DNA of 64,000 nucleotides, taken from positions 96,209-160,208 of the forward strand of contig NZ_JAPMLN010000006.1 in NCBI RefSeq assembly GCF_026410405.1. Direction: 5' to 3'. A program made the position numbers and the translations under genes. The notes beneath the pieces are model-generated. The model saw only the letters and a list, made by a program, of their open reading frames with translations, was not told the DNA's origin and did not search any database. Below, in pieces: positions 17,597 through 27,352 of the stretch. Position 1 is the first letter of the stretch. Every line of letters starts with the position of its first letter. Source of the DNA: Marinicella gelatinilytica. GTDB lineage: Bacteria > Pseudomonadota > Gammaproteobacteria > Xanthomonadales > Marinicellaceae.

Positions 17597-17600
17597 TTAA

Positions 17601-17679
17601 GGGTGAATGACGCCTCCATGGATGGAGGTGTGCTGCGTGAGTCTGGAGCGGAAGCGTAAGGCCCAAGAACATTCATCCT
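17601..17679. repeat. Cloverleaf-like intergenic repeat between guaA and tadA
   Basis: The gap holds nested inverted repeats. An outer 9 bp stem (GGGTGAATG at 17601-17609 pairing with CATTCATCC at 17670-17678, one G-T pair) encloses an inner perfect hairpin CCTCCA-TGGA-TGGAGG at 17613-17628, and a GC-rich remainder that can also fold. There is no T-run, so it is not a standard terminator. It looks like a REP/ERIC-type palindromic unit that could stabilise or process the guaA-tadA transcript. No second copy was noticed in this window. Confidence 0.5.
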
Positions 17680-19228
17680 ATTCCCATTCAATGGTGGCAG
17701 GAGGCTTGCTTGAAATATCATAAACCACACGAGAAACACTGTCTATTTCATTGATAATTCGACGAGAAACCAAATCGATAAAGTCATATGGCAGATGTGC
17801 CCAACGGGCGGTCATAAAATCGATGGTTTCAACGGCCCGTAAGGCAATAACATATTCATAACGCCGCTGATCACCAACCACACCTACTGATTTAATGGGC
17901 AAAAATACCGCAAATGCCTGACTGGTTTTGTCATACAAATCATGTCGTCGTAATTCCTCGATAAATATATGATCTGCTCTGGCTAGAATTTCAGCATATT
18001 GAGGTTTAACCTCACCCAAAATGCGGACGCCTAAACCAGGTCCAGGAAACGGATGCCGATAGACCATTTCAGGCGGCAGACCCAAAGAAACGCCTAGTTT
18101 TCTGACTTCATCTTTAAACAAATCACGCAAAGGTTCGATTAAATCTAAGGCTAAATCAGCCGGTAGTCCTCCGACATTATGGTGAGACTTAATAACATGC
18201 GCTTTGCCGGTGCTGGAAGCCGCTGATTCTATGACATCGGGGTAAATCGTCCCTTGTGCCAACCATTTTATATCATTCAGTTGTTTCGCTTCCCGTTCAA
18301 AAATTCGGATAAATTGCTCACCAATCACTTTTCTCTTTTGCTCAGGATCATTGACACCGGCCAAGGCGTTGAAAAATTGCTCCTGGGCATTAACACGAAT
18401 AACATTAATGTCCATCTTGTCAGCCATGGTTTTCATGACCTGATCACCTTCTTGAAATCGCAATAATCCAGTATCCACAAACACGCACACCAATTGCTCG
18501 CCTATGGCTTCATGCAATAGTGCCGCCACCACAGACGAATCAACACCACCGGATAAACCCAATAAAACGTGATCCTGACCCACTTGTGCACGAATATTGT
18601 CCACGTGAGTAGCAATGATATTGTCAGTTTTCCATAATTTTTCACAACCACAAATACCGTGAACAAATTGACTCAGCATATCGCGACCACCATCAGTGTG
18701 TTCTACTTCTGGATGAAACTGCAAACCAAACAATTGCTTTTCTGGATGCTCAAAAGCAGCCACATCGGTGGTATTGGTTTTCGCCACGACTTTGAAACCT
18801 GGTGCCAAAGTTTTAATTTGATCGCCATGACTCATCCAGACATCAATCTGATGACCGGACACTTGTGCCATTAATTGTGAAGCATCCATGAGTTCAACGG
18901 CGGCATATCCAAACTCCTTAAAATCAGAGGCTTCAACCTGACCACCAAAATGAACATTCAATAACTGCATGCCGTAACAAATACCCAATATGGGTACTTT
19001 AAGATCAAGAATATCTGTATTTAATGGCGGCGCGTCGGGTAAATGTACCGACTCAGGTCCGCCTGATAAAATGACGCCCGAAGGATTATAGGCGCGAATA
19101 TCCTTTGCGCTTGCATCCCATGCATATATTTCACAATAAACGTCCAATTCCCGAACCCGACGCGCAATCAGCTGGGTATATTGTGATCCGTAATCAATGA
19201 TTAAGATTTTACTTTGTTTGATGTCCAT
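17678..19228 (-). CDS. guaA: GMP synthase (glutamine-hydrolysing)
   Basis: A 516-residue full-length GuaA. The class I glutamine amidotransferase domain has Cys84 in LGICYGMQ and His/Glu in QFHPEVEHT. The ATP pyrophosphatase domain carries the P-loop [10 protein letters not shown], and the C-terminal dimerisation domain ends in PPATIEWE, as is typical. It converts XMP, glutamine and ATP to GMP, the last step of guanine nucleotide synthesis. It starts 9 bp downstream of guaB, forming the standard guaBA operon. Confidence 0.97.
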   Translation of the reverse strand: MDIKQSKILIIDYGSQYTQLIARRVRELDVYCEIYAWDASAKDIRAYNPSGVILSGGPESVHLPDAPPLNTDILDLKVPILGICYGMQLLNVHFGGQVEASDFKEFGYAAVELMDASQLMAQVSGHQIDVWMSHGDQIKTLAPGFKVVAKTNTTDVAAFEHPEKQLFGLQFHPEVEHTDGGRDMLSQFVHGICGCEKLWKTDNIIATHVDNIRAQVGQDHVLLGLSGGVDSSVVAALLHEAIGEQLVCVFVDTGLLRFQEGDQVMKTMADKMDINVIRVNAQEQFFNALAGVNDPEQKRKVIGEQFIRIFEREAKQLNDIKWLAQGTIYPDVIESAASSTGKAHVIKSHHNVGGLPADLALDLIEPLRDLFKDEVRKLGVSLGLPPEMVYRHPFPGPGLGVRILGEVKPQYAEILARADHIFIEELRRHDLYDKTSQAFAVFLPIKSVGVVGDQRRYEYVIALRAVETIDFMTARWAHLPYDFIDLVSRRIINEIDSVSRVVYDISSKPPATIEWE

Positions 19229-19237
19229 GCTGCTCTC

Positions 19238-21049
<1,812 letters not shown>

Positions 21050-21058
21050 TTTGAACAT

Positions 21059-22396
21059 ATGTATATAAACTCCACCAACAACGCGCAAAACCCGTTGTCA
21101 CCATCACAATTAAACCAAGCCCTTGCCAAACTTTTAAAATCAGAATTAAATAGTTTTTGGCTAACCGGTGAAGTGAGTGATCTCTTTTGTTCAAATGCTG
21201 GACACAGTTATTTTAGTGTAAAAGACAATGATGCCAGTATTCGTTGTGTTTTATTTAAACAACAAGCAACGATGACTGTTGAAAATGGACAACAAATCAT
21301 CTTATTTGGTTACTTATCCATGTACGCCCCTCGCGGCACTGTACAAATTAATGTGCTTAAAGCACTGGATGCCGGTAGTGGTCTTCTGCAACAACAATTT
21401 CTACAATTAAAGCAAAAATTAGAACTGTCAGGTTTATTTGACCAGACCAACAAGAAACCGTTACCAAAGCTAATCGATGATATTGGAATCATTACCTCAC
21501 CCAATGGAGCGGCGATTAAAGATATTCTAGAAGTTATTAAACGAAAAAACCCACTTATCAATATCACCATTTACCCAACAGCCGTACAAGGCCATACCGC
21601 TGTTGATGACATGGTGCATGCGCTCAATCGAGCAGATCAGGCGAATCATCAGACATTACTATTAACCCGTGGTGGTGGTTCGCAAGAAGATTTATGGTGT
21701 TTTAATGATGAACGTTTAGCACGATTAATGGCTGCCTTAAAAACACCTGTTTTAACAGCCATTGGCCATGAACGCGACATCAGTATTGCTGATTTAACAG
21801 CTGATGAGGTTGCCATCACACCAACTGCCGCCGGGGAGCGCCTCAGTGGACAGTTTTTAGAAAACAATCAGTTGTTAAGAAATCAAGCAGAATACCTCAA
21901 TTTGCTCATGCAAAATACCCTAAGAAACAATCAGCAGAAAATTGATGTTTTTTCATATCGCTTACAAAAGCGTCACCCCAGCACACATATTTCACAACAA
22001 CACCACCAGCTTAATCATTTAACTCATCTATTAAACCGAGCTGCGATGCAACACCGCGACAAAGCCAAATCACAATTAAACCAATACAAAATAAACTTGC
22101 AGAGTCAACGCCCCGATTTAGAGCGTTTACAAAGCAAGGTTAAACAAAACTTACAATTCATGCAGCATTTATTAAAAAGCAAGCAACAAAAAAGTCAGTA
22201 CGCTTTACACAATCAAATAAGTCAATTAGCTTCATTGAGCCCGCTGTCTGTATTAACTCGCGGTTACAGTTACACCACAAAGCTTAACGGAGAAGTTATT
22301 GTTGACCAACAACAAGTGAAAGCCAATGAATTGATTGAAACCAAGCTGAAATCAGGTAAAATTCTCAGCAAAATTGTGGAACGTTTAGATAAATAG
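21059..22396 (+). CDS. xseA: Exodeoxyribonuclease VII large subunit
   Basis: A 445-residue XseA. The N-terminal OB-fold region (LTGEVSDLFCSNAGHSYFSVKD, residues about 37-58, seen in the family as W-x-x-GE-x-S) is followed by the catalytic domain with IGIITSPNGAAIKDI, then LLTRGGGSQEDLW and AIGHERDISIADLTAD. A long coiled coil follows, and LSPLSVLTRGYS is near the end. With XseB it degrades single-stranded DNA. xseB is not adjacent. The gene is divergent from guaB, as in E. coli. A palindromic element ends 9 bp upstream, and its terminal repeat provides the nearest AGAGG-like ribosome-binding sequence. Confidence 0.95.
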   Translation: MYINSTNNAQNPLSPSQLNQALAKLLKSELNSFWLTGEVSDLFCSNAGHSYFSVKDNDASIRCVLFKQQATMTVENGQQIILFGYLSMYAPRGTVQINVLKALDAGSGLLQQQFLQLKQKLELSGLFDQTNKKPLPKLIDDIGIITSPNGAAIKDILEVIKRKNPLINITIYPTAVQGHTAVDDMVHALNRADQANHQTLLLTRGGGSQEDLWCFNDERLARLMAALKTPVLTAIGHERDISIADLTADEVAITPTAAGERLSGQFLENNQLLRNQAEYLNLLMQNTLRNNQQKIDVFSYRLQKRHPSTHISQQHHQLNHLTHLLNRAAMQHRDKAKSQLNQYKINLQSQRPDLERLQSKVKQNLQFMQHLLKSKQQKSQYALHNQISQLASLSPLSVLTRGYSYTTKLNGEVIVDQQQVKANELIETKLKSGKILSKIVERLDK

Positions 22397-22437
22397 ACGC
22401 TCTAACCCAGCATTTAAATTAAGAGGATTTTTAAATT

Positions 22438-22839
22438 ATGGCCAACCAATCTAAATCTATGGTCTTTGGTTTTGTTATTATCGCTGCCATTATCTTTGCA
22501 GTGGCCTTGGGCTATAAAATGACCCAAAGTGATGAGCCGGTCAACACACCTGAACCAGTGGTTCAAGAAGAAAAAGAGCCAGAAATTAAAGTGGTCTCTT
22601 ATGACAAGAAAAGACTAGATATGACAGAAAATATGCATACAGAAGAACACGAAAAAATTAGAAAACGCTCACCTTATTTTATGCAATTTGCAATGAAATT
22701 TAAGACAGGAGAAGAAGCCGTCAATCGTTTGCCTGAATTAATTGATAAAAACAAATTTGATGAGGCAAAATACTTAGTCCAATTTATTGAAACACAATTC
22801 CCCGACACGAAAATTCCTGACGAGTTTGCAGACCTTTAA
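22438..22839 (+). CDS. Small single-pass membrane protein, unknown family
   Basis: A 133-residue protein with a well-placed AGAGGA Shine-Dalgarno. It has one N-terminal membrane helix (VFGFVIIAAIIFAVALGY, about residues 9-26), then an acidic Pro/Glu linker and a helical C-terminal part (EEHEKIRKRSPYFMQFAMK...). No signal cleavage site or known domain was seen, so it is likely an inner-membrane-anchored periplasmic protein. It follows xseA by 41 bp and its end overlaps the YigZ-like gene by 14 bp. The function is not recognised. Confidence 0.6.
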   Translation: MANQSKSMVFGFVIIAAIIFAVALGYKMTQSDEPVNTPEPVVQEEKEPEIKVVSYDKKRLDMTENMHTEEHEKIRKRSPYFMQFAMKFKTGEEAVNRLPELIDKNKFDEAKYLVQFIETQFPDTKIPDEFADL

Positions 22840-23425
22840 AAACCTGACAAAAGCCCACCGATTTGAGGAAGATATAAAAAAATCAACCTTTATCGGTATA
22901 TGCTTTCCAATTGACAGTATAGCGACTTTTGAACAACGCTTAAGTCGCTATTGTGACCCCCAAGCTACTCACAACTGTTGGGCTTACCGTTTGGGTCAAC
23001 TATATCGTTTTAATGATGACGGTGAGCCGTCCGGCACGGCCGGTAAACCCATGTTGGCAGCCATTGATGGCGCCGGGTTTGACGCTGTCGGCGCTCTGGT
23101 CATCCGCCATTATGGCGGTATAAAGTTAGGTACAGGTGGATTAGCCCGCGCTTATGGTGGTGTGATTGCTAAAAGCTTACAATCAGCGTCTTTTAAATGG
23201 CACGTTCCCAAATCAACTATTAATCTTCAGGTTCCATTTGCCTACACACAAAGCGTCCACGCTTTTTGCGAACAGTTTAATGGTCATGTCAAACAAGAAT
23301 CATTTAACACACAAGGTGCTGATATGCGAGTCACTCTTCCCGATCAGCACATCCAAGAATTTAAAGAAAGTATGCAAAATACCAGTAAAGGACAAATTAA
23401 TTTTCCGCAAAGTTCTGACTCTTAG
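22826..23425 (+). CDS. yigZ: YigZ/IMPACT family protein
   Basis: A 199-residue member of the UPF0029/IMPACT family, with IKKSTFIG, NCWAYRLG, DDGEPSGTAGKPML and HYGGIKLGTGGLARAYGG, which are diagnostic. No ATG is available: the TTG at 22826 puts 16 residues ahead of the KKS motif, as in E. coli YigZ, and another TTG at 22787 is the alternative. It overlaps the previous gene by 14 bp and converges on the DUF4105 gene with a 29 bp tail overlap (23397-23425). The role is uncertain; eukaryotic IMPACT regulates Gcn2, and bacterial YigZ may act in translation. Confidence 0.85.
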   Translation: MQTFKNLTKAHRFEEDIKKSTFIGICFPIDSIATFEQRLSRYCDPQATHNCWAYRLGQLYRFNDDGEPSGTAGKPMLAAIDGAGFDAVGALVIRHYGGIKLGTGGLARAYGGVIAKSLQSASFKWHVPKSTINLQVPFAYTQSVHAFCEQFNGHVKQESFNTQGADMRVTLPDQHIQEFKESMQNTSKGQINFPQSSDS

Positions 23426-24494
23426 CCTGTACAGATTTTTGCTGTAGTATCCACAAAAACAACATATGTACCGCCGCCAGAGGCACCAAATACCAAGCCT
23501 GCCAATAGCAAGCAAAGCCCAACCACAAAATGTGACTAACCATAAGTATTGGCACAGTAAGTTTGGCCGGACGACGTTTTACAGCTAAAAATAACAATGG
23601 ATTGGTCAATAACACATTAAAATTACCATCGGCAATGGGATGTGGCAACACCCACCATAACAGCAATATGACGACACCGATTAAACTGGCCAGATAAAAC
23701 CAAACAATTATAACTTTACCACGCAGTGGCTTAATGCAGAAACCGATGAGCAATCCAGTGAGAAGCATCAGAAAAAATGCATGATCCCTAATAATTCGCC
23801 ATGACTCTTCCGGCGGTTGGTAAATAATGGACTCATTAGTTACCAAATCAGCCATTTGTTGACTGATAAATTGATCCATAGCCATAGGAAACGCCATGGT
23901 CTGCCAATAACTTATATTTTGATAGGCTTGATAACCGTATCCAAGCGCCAAACCAAAGCGCATGGTGGATTGATGATAAGCCGGTAAGGTCAAGTCTGCA
24001 TAACTATATGGACTCAAGGTCTGAGAACGTTGATATAATTTACCGTCAGTGACCTGATTGATTAAATCACGAATTTTTGTGGCGCAGTTATTATAAAAAT
24101 AGTCATACTGATAGTGTCGATTCTCAGGTAAATAATGTTGCTTCAGTTGCTGTTTGAGTTGGGATGTTGCTAACGGTGAAATATCTAAAATTTGTTCACT
24201 AAATTGCCGATGCTCATATTCAGCTTGATACAGTTCATCTGATAGATTACTGACACCCATGGCATAACGCATGTCATTTAAAATAAACGCCTTAACCAAA
24301 TTATCTTCTGCAAAATCGAAGTAACCAAATGCATATACCTGATTATCGATGGCTAAGGCCGTGTGTCCGTAAACAGACCAAAAAGCATCACCCGGACCAA
24401 CGGTGATTAAACGCACCGTCTGGCTGTGAACCTGTGCCGAAAAAAATAAAAACACAAACAGACTATATGTGCCAATTGACCGAATTAAGCCCAT
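23397..24494 (-). CDS. DUF4105 membrane protein
   Basis: A 365-residue protein with a signal peptide (VFLFFSAQVHS), then a periplasmic DUF4105 domain. The characteristic GPGDAFWSVYGHTAL and YDYFYNNCATKIRD, with a cysteine-histidine arrangement suggesting an NlpC/P60-like fold, are both present. Four or five membrane helices fill the last 130 residues (residues about 230-360). DUF4105 proteins occur as Lnb-type fusions and may be hydrolases; the substrate is not known. It overlaps the end of CorC by 10 bp, so the two probably form an operon. Confidence 0.8.
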   Translation of the reverse strand: MGLIRSIGTYSLFVFLFFSAQVHSQTVRLITVGPGDAFWSVYGHTALAIDNQVYAFGYFDFAEDNLVKAFILNDMRYAMGVSNLSDELYQAEYEHRQFSEQILDISPLATSQLKQQLKQHYLPENRHYQYDYFYNNCATKIRDLINQVTDGKLYQRSQTLSPYSYADLTLPAYHQSTMRFGLALGYGYQAYQNISYWQTMAFPMAMDQFISQQMADLVTNESIIYQPPEESWRIIRDHAFFLMLLTGLLIGFCIKPLRGKVIIVWFYLASLIGVVILLLWWVLPHPIADGNFNVLLTNPLLFLAVKRRPAKLTVPILMVSHILWLGFACYWQAWYLVPLAAVHMLFLWILQQKSVQAKSQNFAEN

Positions 24495-25333
24495 TCCACA
24501 TCTAAGAATAAGATACGCCTTTTATCAGACTGAGTAACGGTAAAAATCATGTGATCAATAACAATAGTTTCGCCCTCATCAAGTAAGCGCCCGGCTTTAT
24601 TAGCCACCATACCCCCGACAGTATCGAATTCGCTGTCATCAATATCTAATTCAAAATATTCATTGAATTCAGTGATGGTTGTTAAGGCATTGATTCGGTA
24701 TTTTTTGTCGGATAACTTGAGAATAAACGGATCATTTTGGCTATCATACTCATCATCAATTTCTCCGACGATTTCCTCCAAAATATCTTCAATGGTCACC
24801 AACCCAGCGACACCGCCATATTCATCAATAACCAGCGCCATGTGATTTCGAGATGTCCTGAATTCTTGCAAGAGGATATTGATGGGTTTTGATTCGGGAA
24901 TAACGACGGCAGGTCGCGTCAATTCCTTCAGGTTAAAATCTTTTTCCTCTTTGACAAATGTCCGCAAAACATCTTTGGCCAATAAAATGCCTTCTAATTC
25001 ATCTTTATCCTCCCCCACCACCGGAAACCGTGAATGACCTGATTCCACAATAATGGGTAAGACCTGCTCAATGGTGGCGTCAATCGGAACCACCACCATC
25101 TGTGAGCGGGGCACCATCACTTGCCTTACTTGTAACTCAGAGACGCTTAACGCCCCTTTCATCATACTAAGCGCATACGCATCAACTAAGCCATCCTCAT
25201 GAGCGATATTGAGGATTTCCAAAATATCATCATGACTTTGGGGTTGATCATTAAAAAGGTTGGTTAATTTTGATAACCACGTTCGTTGCGAACTATCTTC
25301 GTCCGTGTCTTTATTACTCTGGTCGTCAGTCAT
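24485..25333 (-). CDS. corC: CorC/YbeX family CBS protein
   Basis: A 282-residue cytosolic protein: the start is placed at MTDDQSNKD, as in E. coli CorC (MSDDNSHSS); an earlier start would add 11 residues. It has a CBS pair (VRQVMVPRSQM..., then LARPAVVIPESKP...) and a C-terminal CorC_HlyC domain with VGGMVANKAGRLL. It is linked to magnesium/cobalt efflux and YbeX ribosome maturation in E. coli. In most Gammaproteobacteria the next gene is lnt; here it is the DUF4105 protein. Confidence 0.88.
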   Translation of the reverse strand: MTDDQSNKDTDEDSSQRTWLSKLTNLFNDQPQSHDDILEILNIAHEDGLVDAYALSMMKGALSVSELQVRQVMVPRSQMVVVPIDATIEQVLPIIVESGHSRFPVVGEDKDELEGILLAKDVLRTFVKEEKDFNLKELTRPAVVIPESKPINILLQEFRTSRNHMALVIDEYGGVAGLVTIEDILEEIVGEIDDEYDSQNDPFILKLSDKKYRINALTTITEFNEYFELDIDDSEFDTVGGMVANKAGRLLDEGETIVIDHMIFTVTQSDKRRILFLDVEWA

Positions 25334-25444
25334 TAAAGTAAGGATAAGCCCCACGTTGTTGAACACCTGCCAAGTTTAAACTTTTTAATTAAAAAAGTAT
25401 ATTGTTAGCAATAACTATGTCACAAAATATTAATTCACAGGTCT

Positions 25445-25789
25445 CTAATTATCAAAAACCGATTTTAATTTTTCGGTGAAAGAACTGATAAAACCTGTTT
25501 TAAAGGTCGATTTTTCAATACTTTTATCCACTAATTTTAGTATGTCTAATAAGTAAGCCGTATTTAAATAGTAATCAACGACATAATCTTGATAACCGGT
25601 TACCTCGGTAAGCTCACTTCTTGAAAGCGGTTGATAAGCCAAATGAGCACTGATTAAAATAAATTCATATTGATACTCAAGGACATTGAAAGTCGGCCAT
25701 TCAGAGATTGAGTATAAATAACCTCGAATACTGTGCTTTAAAGGAGCGCTTTCAATGCGCCCCCATAAGGTGCTGTTCAATGTAGTCAT
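25445..25789 (-). CDS. Small winged-helix-like protein, last gene of the GTPase module
   Basis: A 114-residue protein without signal or membrane segment. The central LSRSELTEVTGYQDYVVDYYLNTA (here quoted only in part as SRSELTEVTGY, then VVDYYLNT) looks like a helix-turn-helix, and a second hydrophobic helix LLDILKLVD follows. In Streptomyces conservons the equivalent slot is DUF742 (CvnC), also winged-helix-like; that parallel is an inference from position and shape, not a sequence match I can prove. It is separated from the upstream roadblock gene by 73 bp that hold a degenerate palindromic element. Confidence 0.55.
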   Translation of the reverse strand: MTTLNSTLWGRIESAPLKHSIRGYLYSISEWPTFNVLEYQYEFILISAHLAYQPLSRSELTEVTGYQDYVVDYYLNTAYLLDILKLVDKSIEKSTFKTGFISSFTEKLKSVFDN

Positions 25790-25807
25790 AATAAAGCCCT
25801 ATTGTTT

Positions 25808-25885
25808 AGACCTGCAGATTAATCCGGTTCTCTTATTGAAGATCAAGGATTAGTTTTTACACTCATGTCTTAATGATATTAGATA
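25808..25885. repeat. Degenerate palindromic element, copy 4
   Basis: AGACCTGCAGATTAATC at 25808-25824 matches the left terminal repeat of the family (consensus AGACCTYTRCATWARTC) at 14 of 17 positions against copy 3. About 40 bp on, GATCAAGG and then TTTTTACACTCATGTCTTAATG parallel the right-end sequence of copies 1 and 3. The right end is decayed and the middle is deleted. It sits in the middle of the GTPase operon and overlaps the roadblock stop codon at 25863. Confidence 0.35.
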
Positions 25886-26222
25886 ATTGATCCACCCTTC
25901 GTCGGGCCAGTGCCAAATTTGAATTCTCAATATCAAGCACCAAATATAAAAAAATACCAGCAATTTGATTGGGGGGATTAATGATATGGTATTGATTGTT
26001 TAGTGTGATTAAAATATCCTTAATATCTTCTGCTAAGCCAAGGCTATCCAAGGTGATTATCTTGGCTCTCACAACCTCAGTGTTACCCGCTGCAGCCAAC
26101 TCCATGTTAAAGCCCGAACATGATTCAGCCAACATCTTGCCTGATTCATAATCAACAATCGAAGCACATTTGGCACCATCAATTTCCATTAATTCATTTA
26201 ATACTTTATTTATATTGGACAT
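25863..26222 (-). CDS. Roadblock/LC7 domain protein (second)
   Basis: A 119-residue cytosolic protein that reads as one roadblock/LC7 domain: N-terminal NINKVLNELMEIDGAKCASIVDYESGKML, then AGNTEVVRAK, and the hydrophobic IAGIFLYLVLD strand before the final helix. Such proteins regulate small GTPases (MglB on MglA, or CvnB beside CvnD). It is the third gene of the module, 19 bp downstream of the first roadblock gene. Its last five codons overlap the right part of a degenerate palindromic element. Confidence 0.72.
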   Translation of the reverse strand: MSNINKVLNELMEIDGAKCASIVDYESGKMLAESCSGFNMELAAAGNTEVVRAKIITLDSLGLAEDIKDILITLNNQYHIINPPNQIAGIFLYLVLDIENSNLALARRRVDQLSNIIKT

Positions 26223-26241
26223 TAATTATTCCTATTAAAAT

Positions 26242-26604
26242 TTAAATTTCTGATATGTGTTTCGCAACTTTCAGCGCATAATATCTGGCATGGCCGATAT
26301 TTTGCTTATCCCCTGTTAACAAACATAAGACACAAGGCTTTGCTTGGTAGTGTGTGTTTACAATCAACATTTGACCTTTTGCTGTTTCTATATTGGTTAT
26401 AACCAGATTGTCACCAACCAACTGATTGGAAGCCACATTACTGAGTGATGCCAAGGAACTGACTGTCGCCGCCAATTTGTCAGAAGCCGTTTGTTCAGCT
26501 TTCAGATTGTGGGTTAAGATTTCAAACCCATCGGCTGTACTTAAATTAATCAGCTTAAGATATTCTATTTTTTCAGCGGTTTTTTTAAATATTCTTTCTA
26601 ACAT
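26242..26604 (-). CDS. Roadblock/LC7-like protein (first)
   Basis: A 120-residue protein with a roadblock/LC7 pattern: LINLSTADGFEIL, then ATVSSLASLSNVASNQL, then MLIVNTHYQAKPCVLCLLTGD and a final helix. The start at 26604 (MLERIFKKTAEK) is preferred over an ATG 21 bp upstream, because it still overlaps the GTPase stop and gives the normal domain length. The GTPase stop lies inside this gene, an overlap of 20 bp that couples the two. It probably binds the GTPase directly, as MglB and CvnB do. Confidence 0.65.
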   Translation of the reverse strand: MLERIFKKTAEKIEYLKLINLSTADGFEILTHNLKAEQTASDKLAATVSSLASLSNVASNQLVGDNLVITNIETAKGQMLIVNTHYQAKPCVLCLLTGDKQNIGHARYYALKVAKHISEI

Positions 26605-27130
26605 GAGTTCCCTCAATAACCTCACTTATTGCCAGCAAGGTGTCCATAATTAATTGTGCGTTATTTTTTTCTCTGGGATCTATTTTGTAAATGGGCGGAT
26701 TTAATCCATAATCCAGTAAAATATGTTTTATTTTTTCGCTGGTCTTCTGACCTGCTCGCCCATCTAAATGGGTAATGGCAACAATAAACGGAATTTCAGA
26801 ATTTATTTCAAAATATTCCAACAAATACCGTAGCTCATCAATGGATTGTTGGTCTCTATTTTTAACCAAAATAACCACTGACCATAAACCATCCTTAACA
26901 AAATCCCATATCAATGAAAAACGACGTTGACCAGGCACCCCATAAAGACCTAGAGAGTTATCAGTATCCAAAGGAATATGACCATAATCAATCCCTACCG
27001 TGGTTTGAACTTTACCAATATCCTGGGAAGAATCTACATCTGTATCCAAAACAGGGATGGTACTTAAATTTTTTATAATTGTTGATTTACCAGATCCAAC
27101 CGATCCAATAAATGCCAGTTTTTTATGCAC
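26585..27130 (-). CDS. Small GTPase, conservon (CvnD)-like
   Basis: A 181-residue single-domain GTPase. The P-loop GSVGSGKST spans residues 9-17, TTVGIDYG (43-50) is switch I, and LYGVPGQRRF (62-71) is the G3 region. There the usual Asp of DxxG is replaced by Gly, as in the CvnD/SRPRB-like group, whose members read LFGTPGQxRF. The G4 motif is THLD (110-113). It follows no sensor kinase in this window and is first in an operon with two roadblock proteins and a winged-helix protein. The likely job is a signalling switch at the membrane or cell pole; the output is unknown. Confidence 0.8.
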   Translation of the reverse strand: MHKKLAFIGSVGSGKSTIIKNLSTIPVLDTDVDSSQDIGKVQTTVGIDYGHIPLDTDNSLGLYGVPGQRRFSLIWDFVKDGLWSVVILVKNRDQQSIDELRYLLEYFEINSEIPFIVAITHLDGRAGQKTSEKIKHILLDYGLNPPIYKIDPREKNNAQLIMDTLLAISEVIEGTHVRKNI

Positions 27131-27232
27131 TACTGATACCCTATAAATGAAGCTAAAGCAATATCTGGAATTTCTAAATTAAGTCGGGCATTATATTGAT
27201 GGGTCCGTTAAAAACAAGTGAATTTTCAACGA

Positions 27233-27352
27233 ATGTTTAATTTTATTAATAAAACAATTAAAAAATCAAAACCAGTGATTTCATGCAATTACTGTGACGA
27301 GCCTCACAATTTTTTTGACAATTTACGTCAGTTTACTGATTATAGCCAATAA
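27233..27352 (+). CDS. Possible 39-residue CxxC small protein
   Basis: A short frame on the strand opposite to its neighbours encodes MFNFINKTIKKSKP then SCNYCDEPHNFFDN and ends in DYSQ. The CxxC plus H suggests a metal-binding mini-protein. There is no good ribosome-binding sequence, and the last 20 bp overlap the 3' end of the zinc-ribbon gene. It may be chance in AT-rich intergenic DNA. Confidence 0.2.
   Translation: MFNFINKTIKKSKPVISCNYCDEPHNFFDNLRQFTDYSQ

Noticed and set aside
26585..27130. GTPase as a decayed pseudogene because the G3 Asp is missing
   Set aside because: The replaced Asp is a feature of the CvnD-like family and all other motifs and the reading frame are intact.
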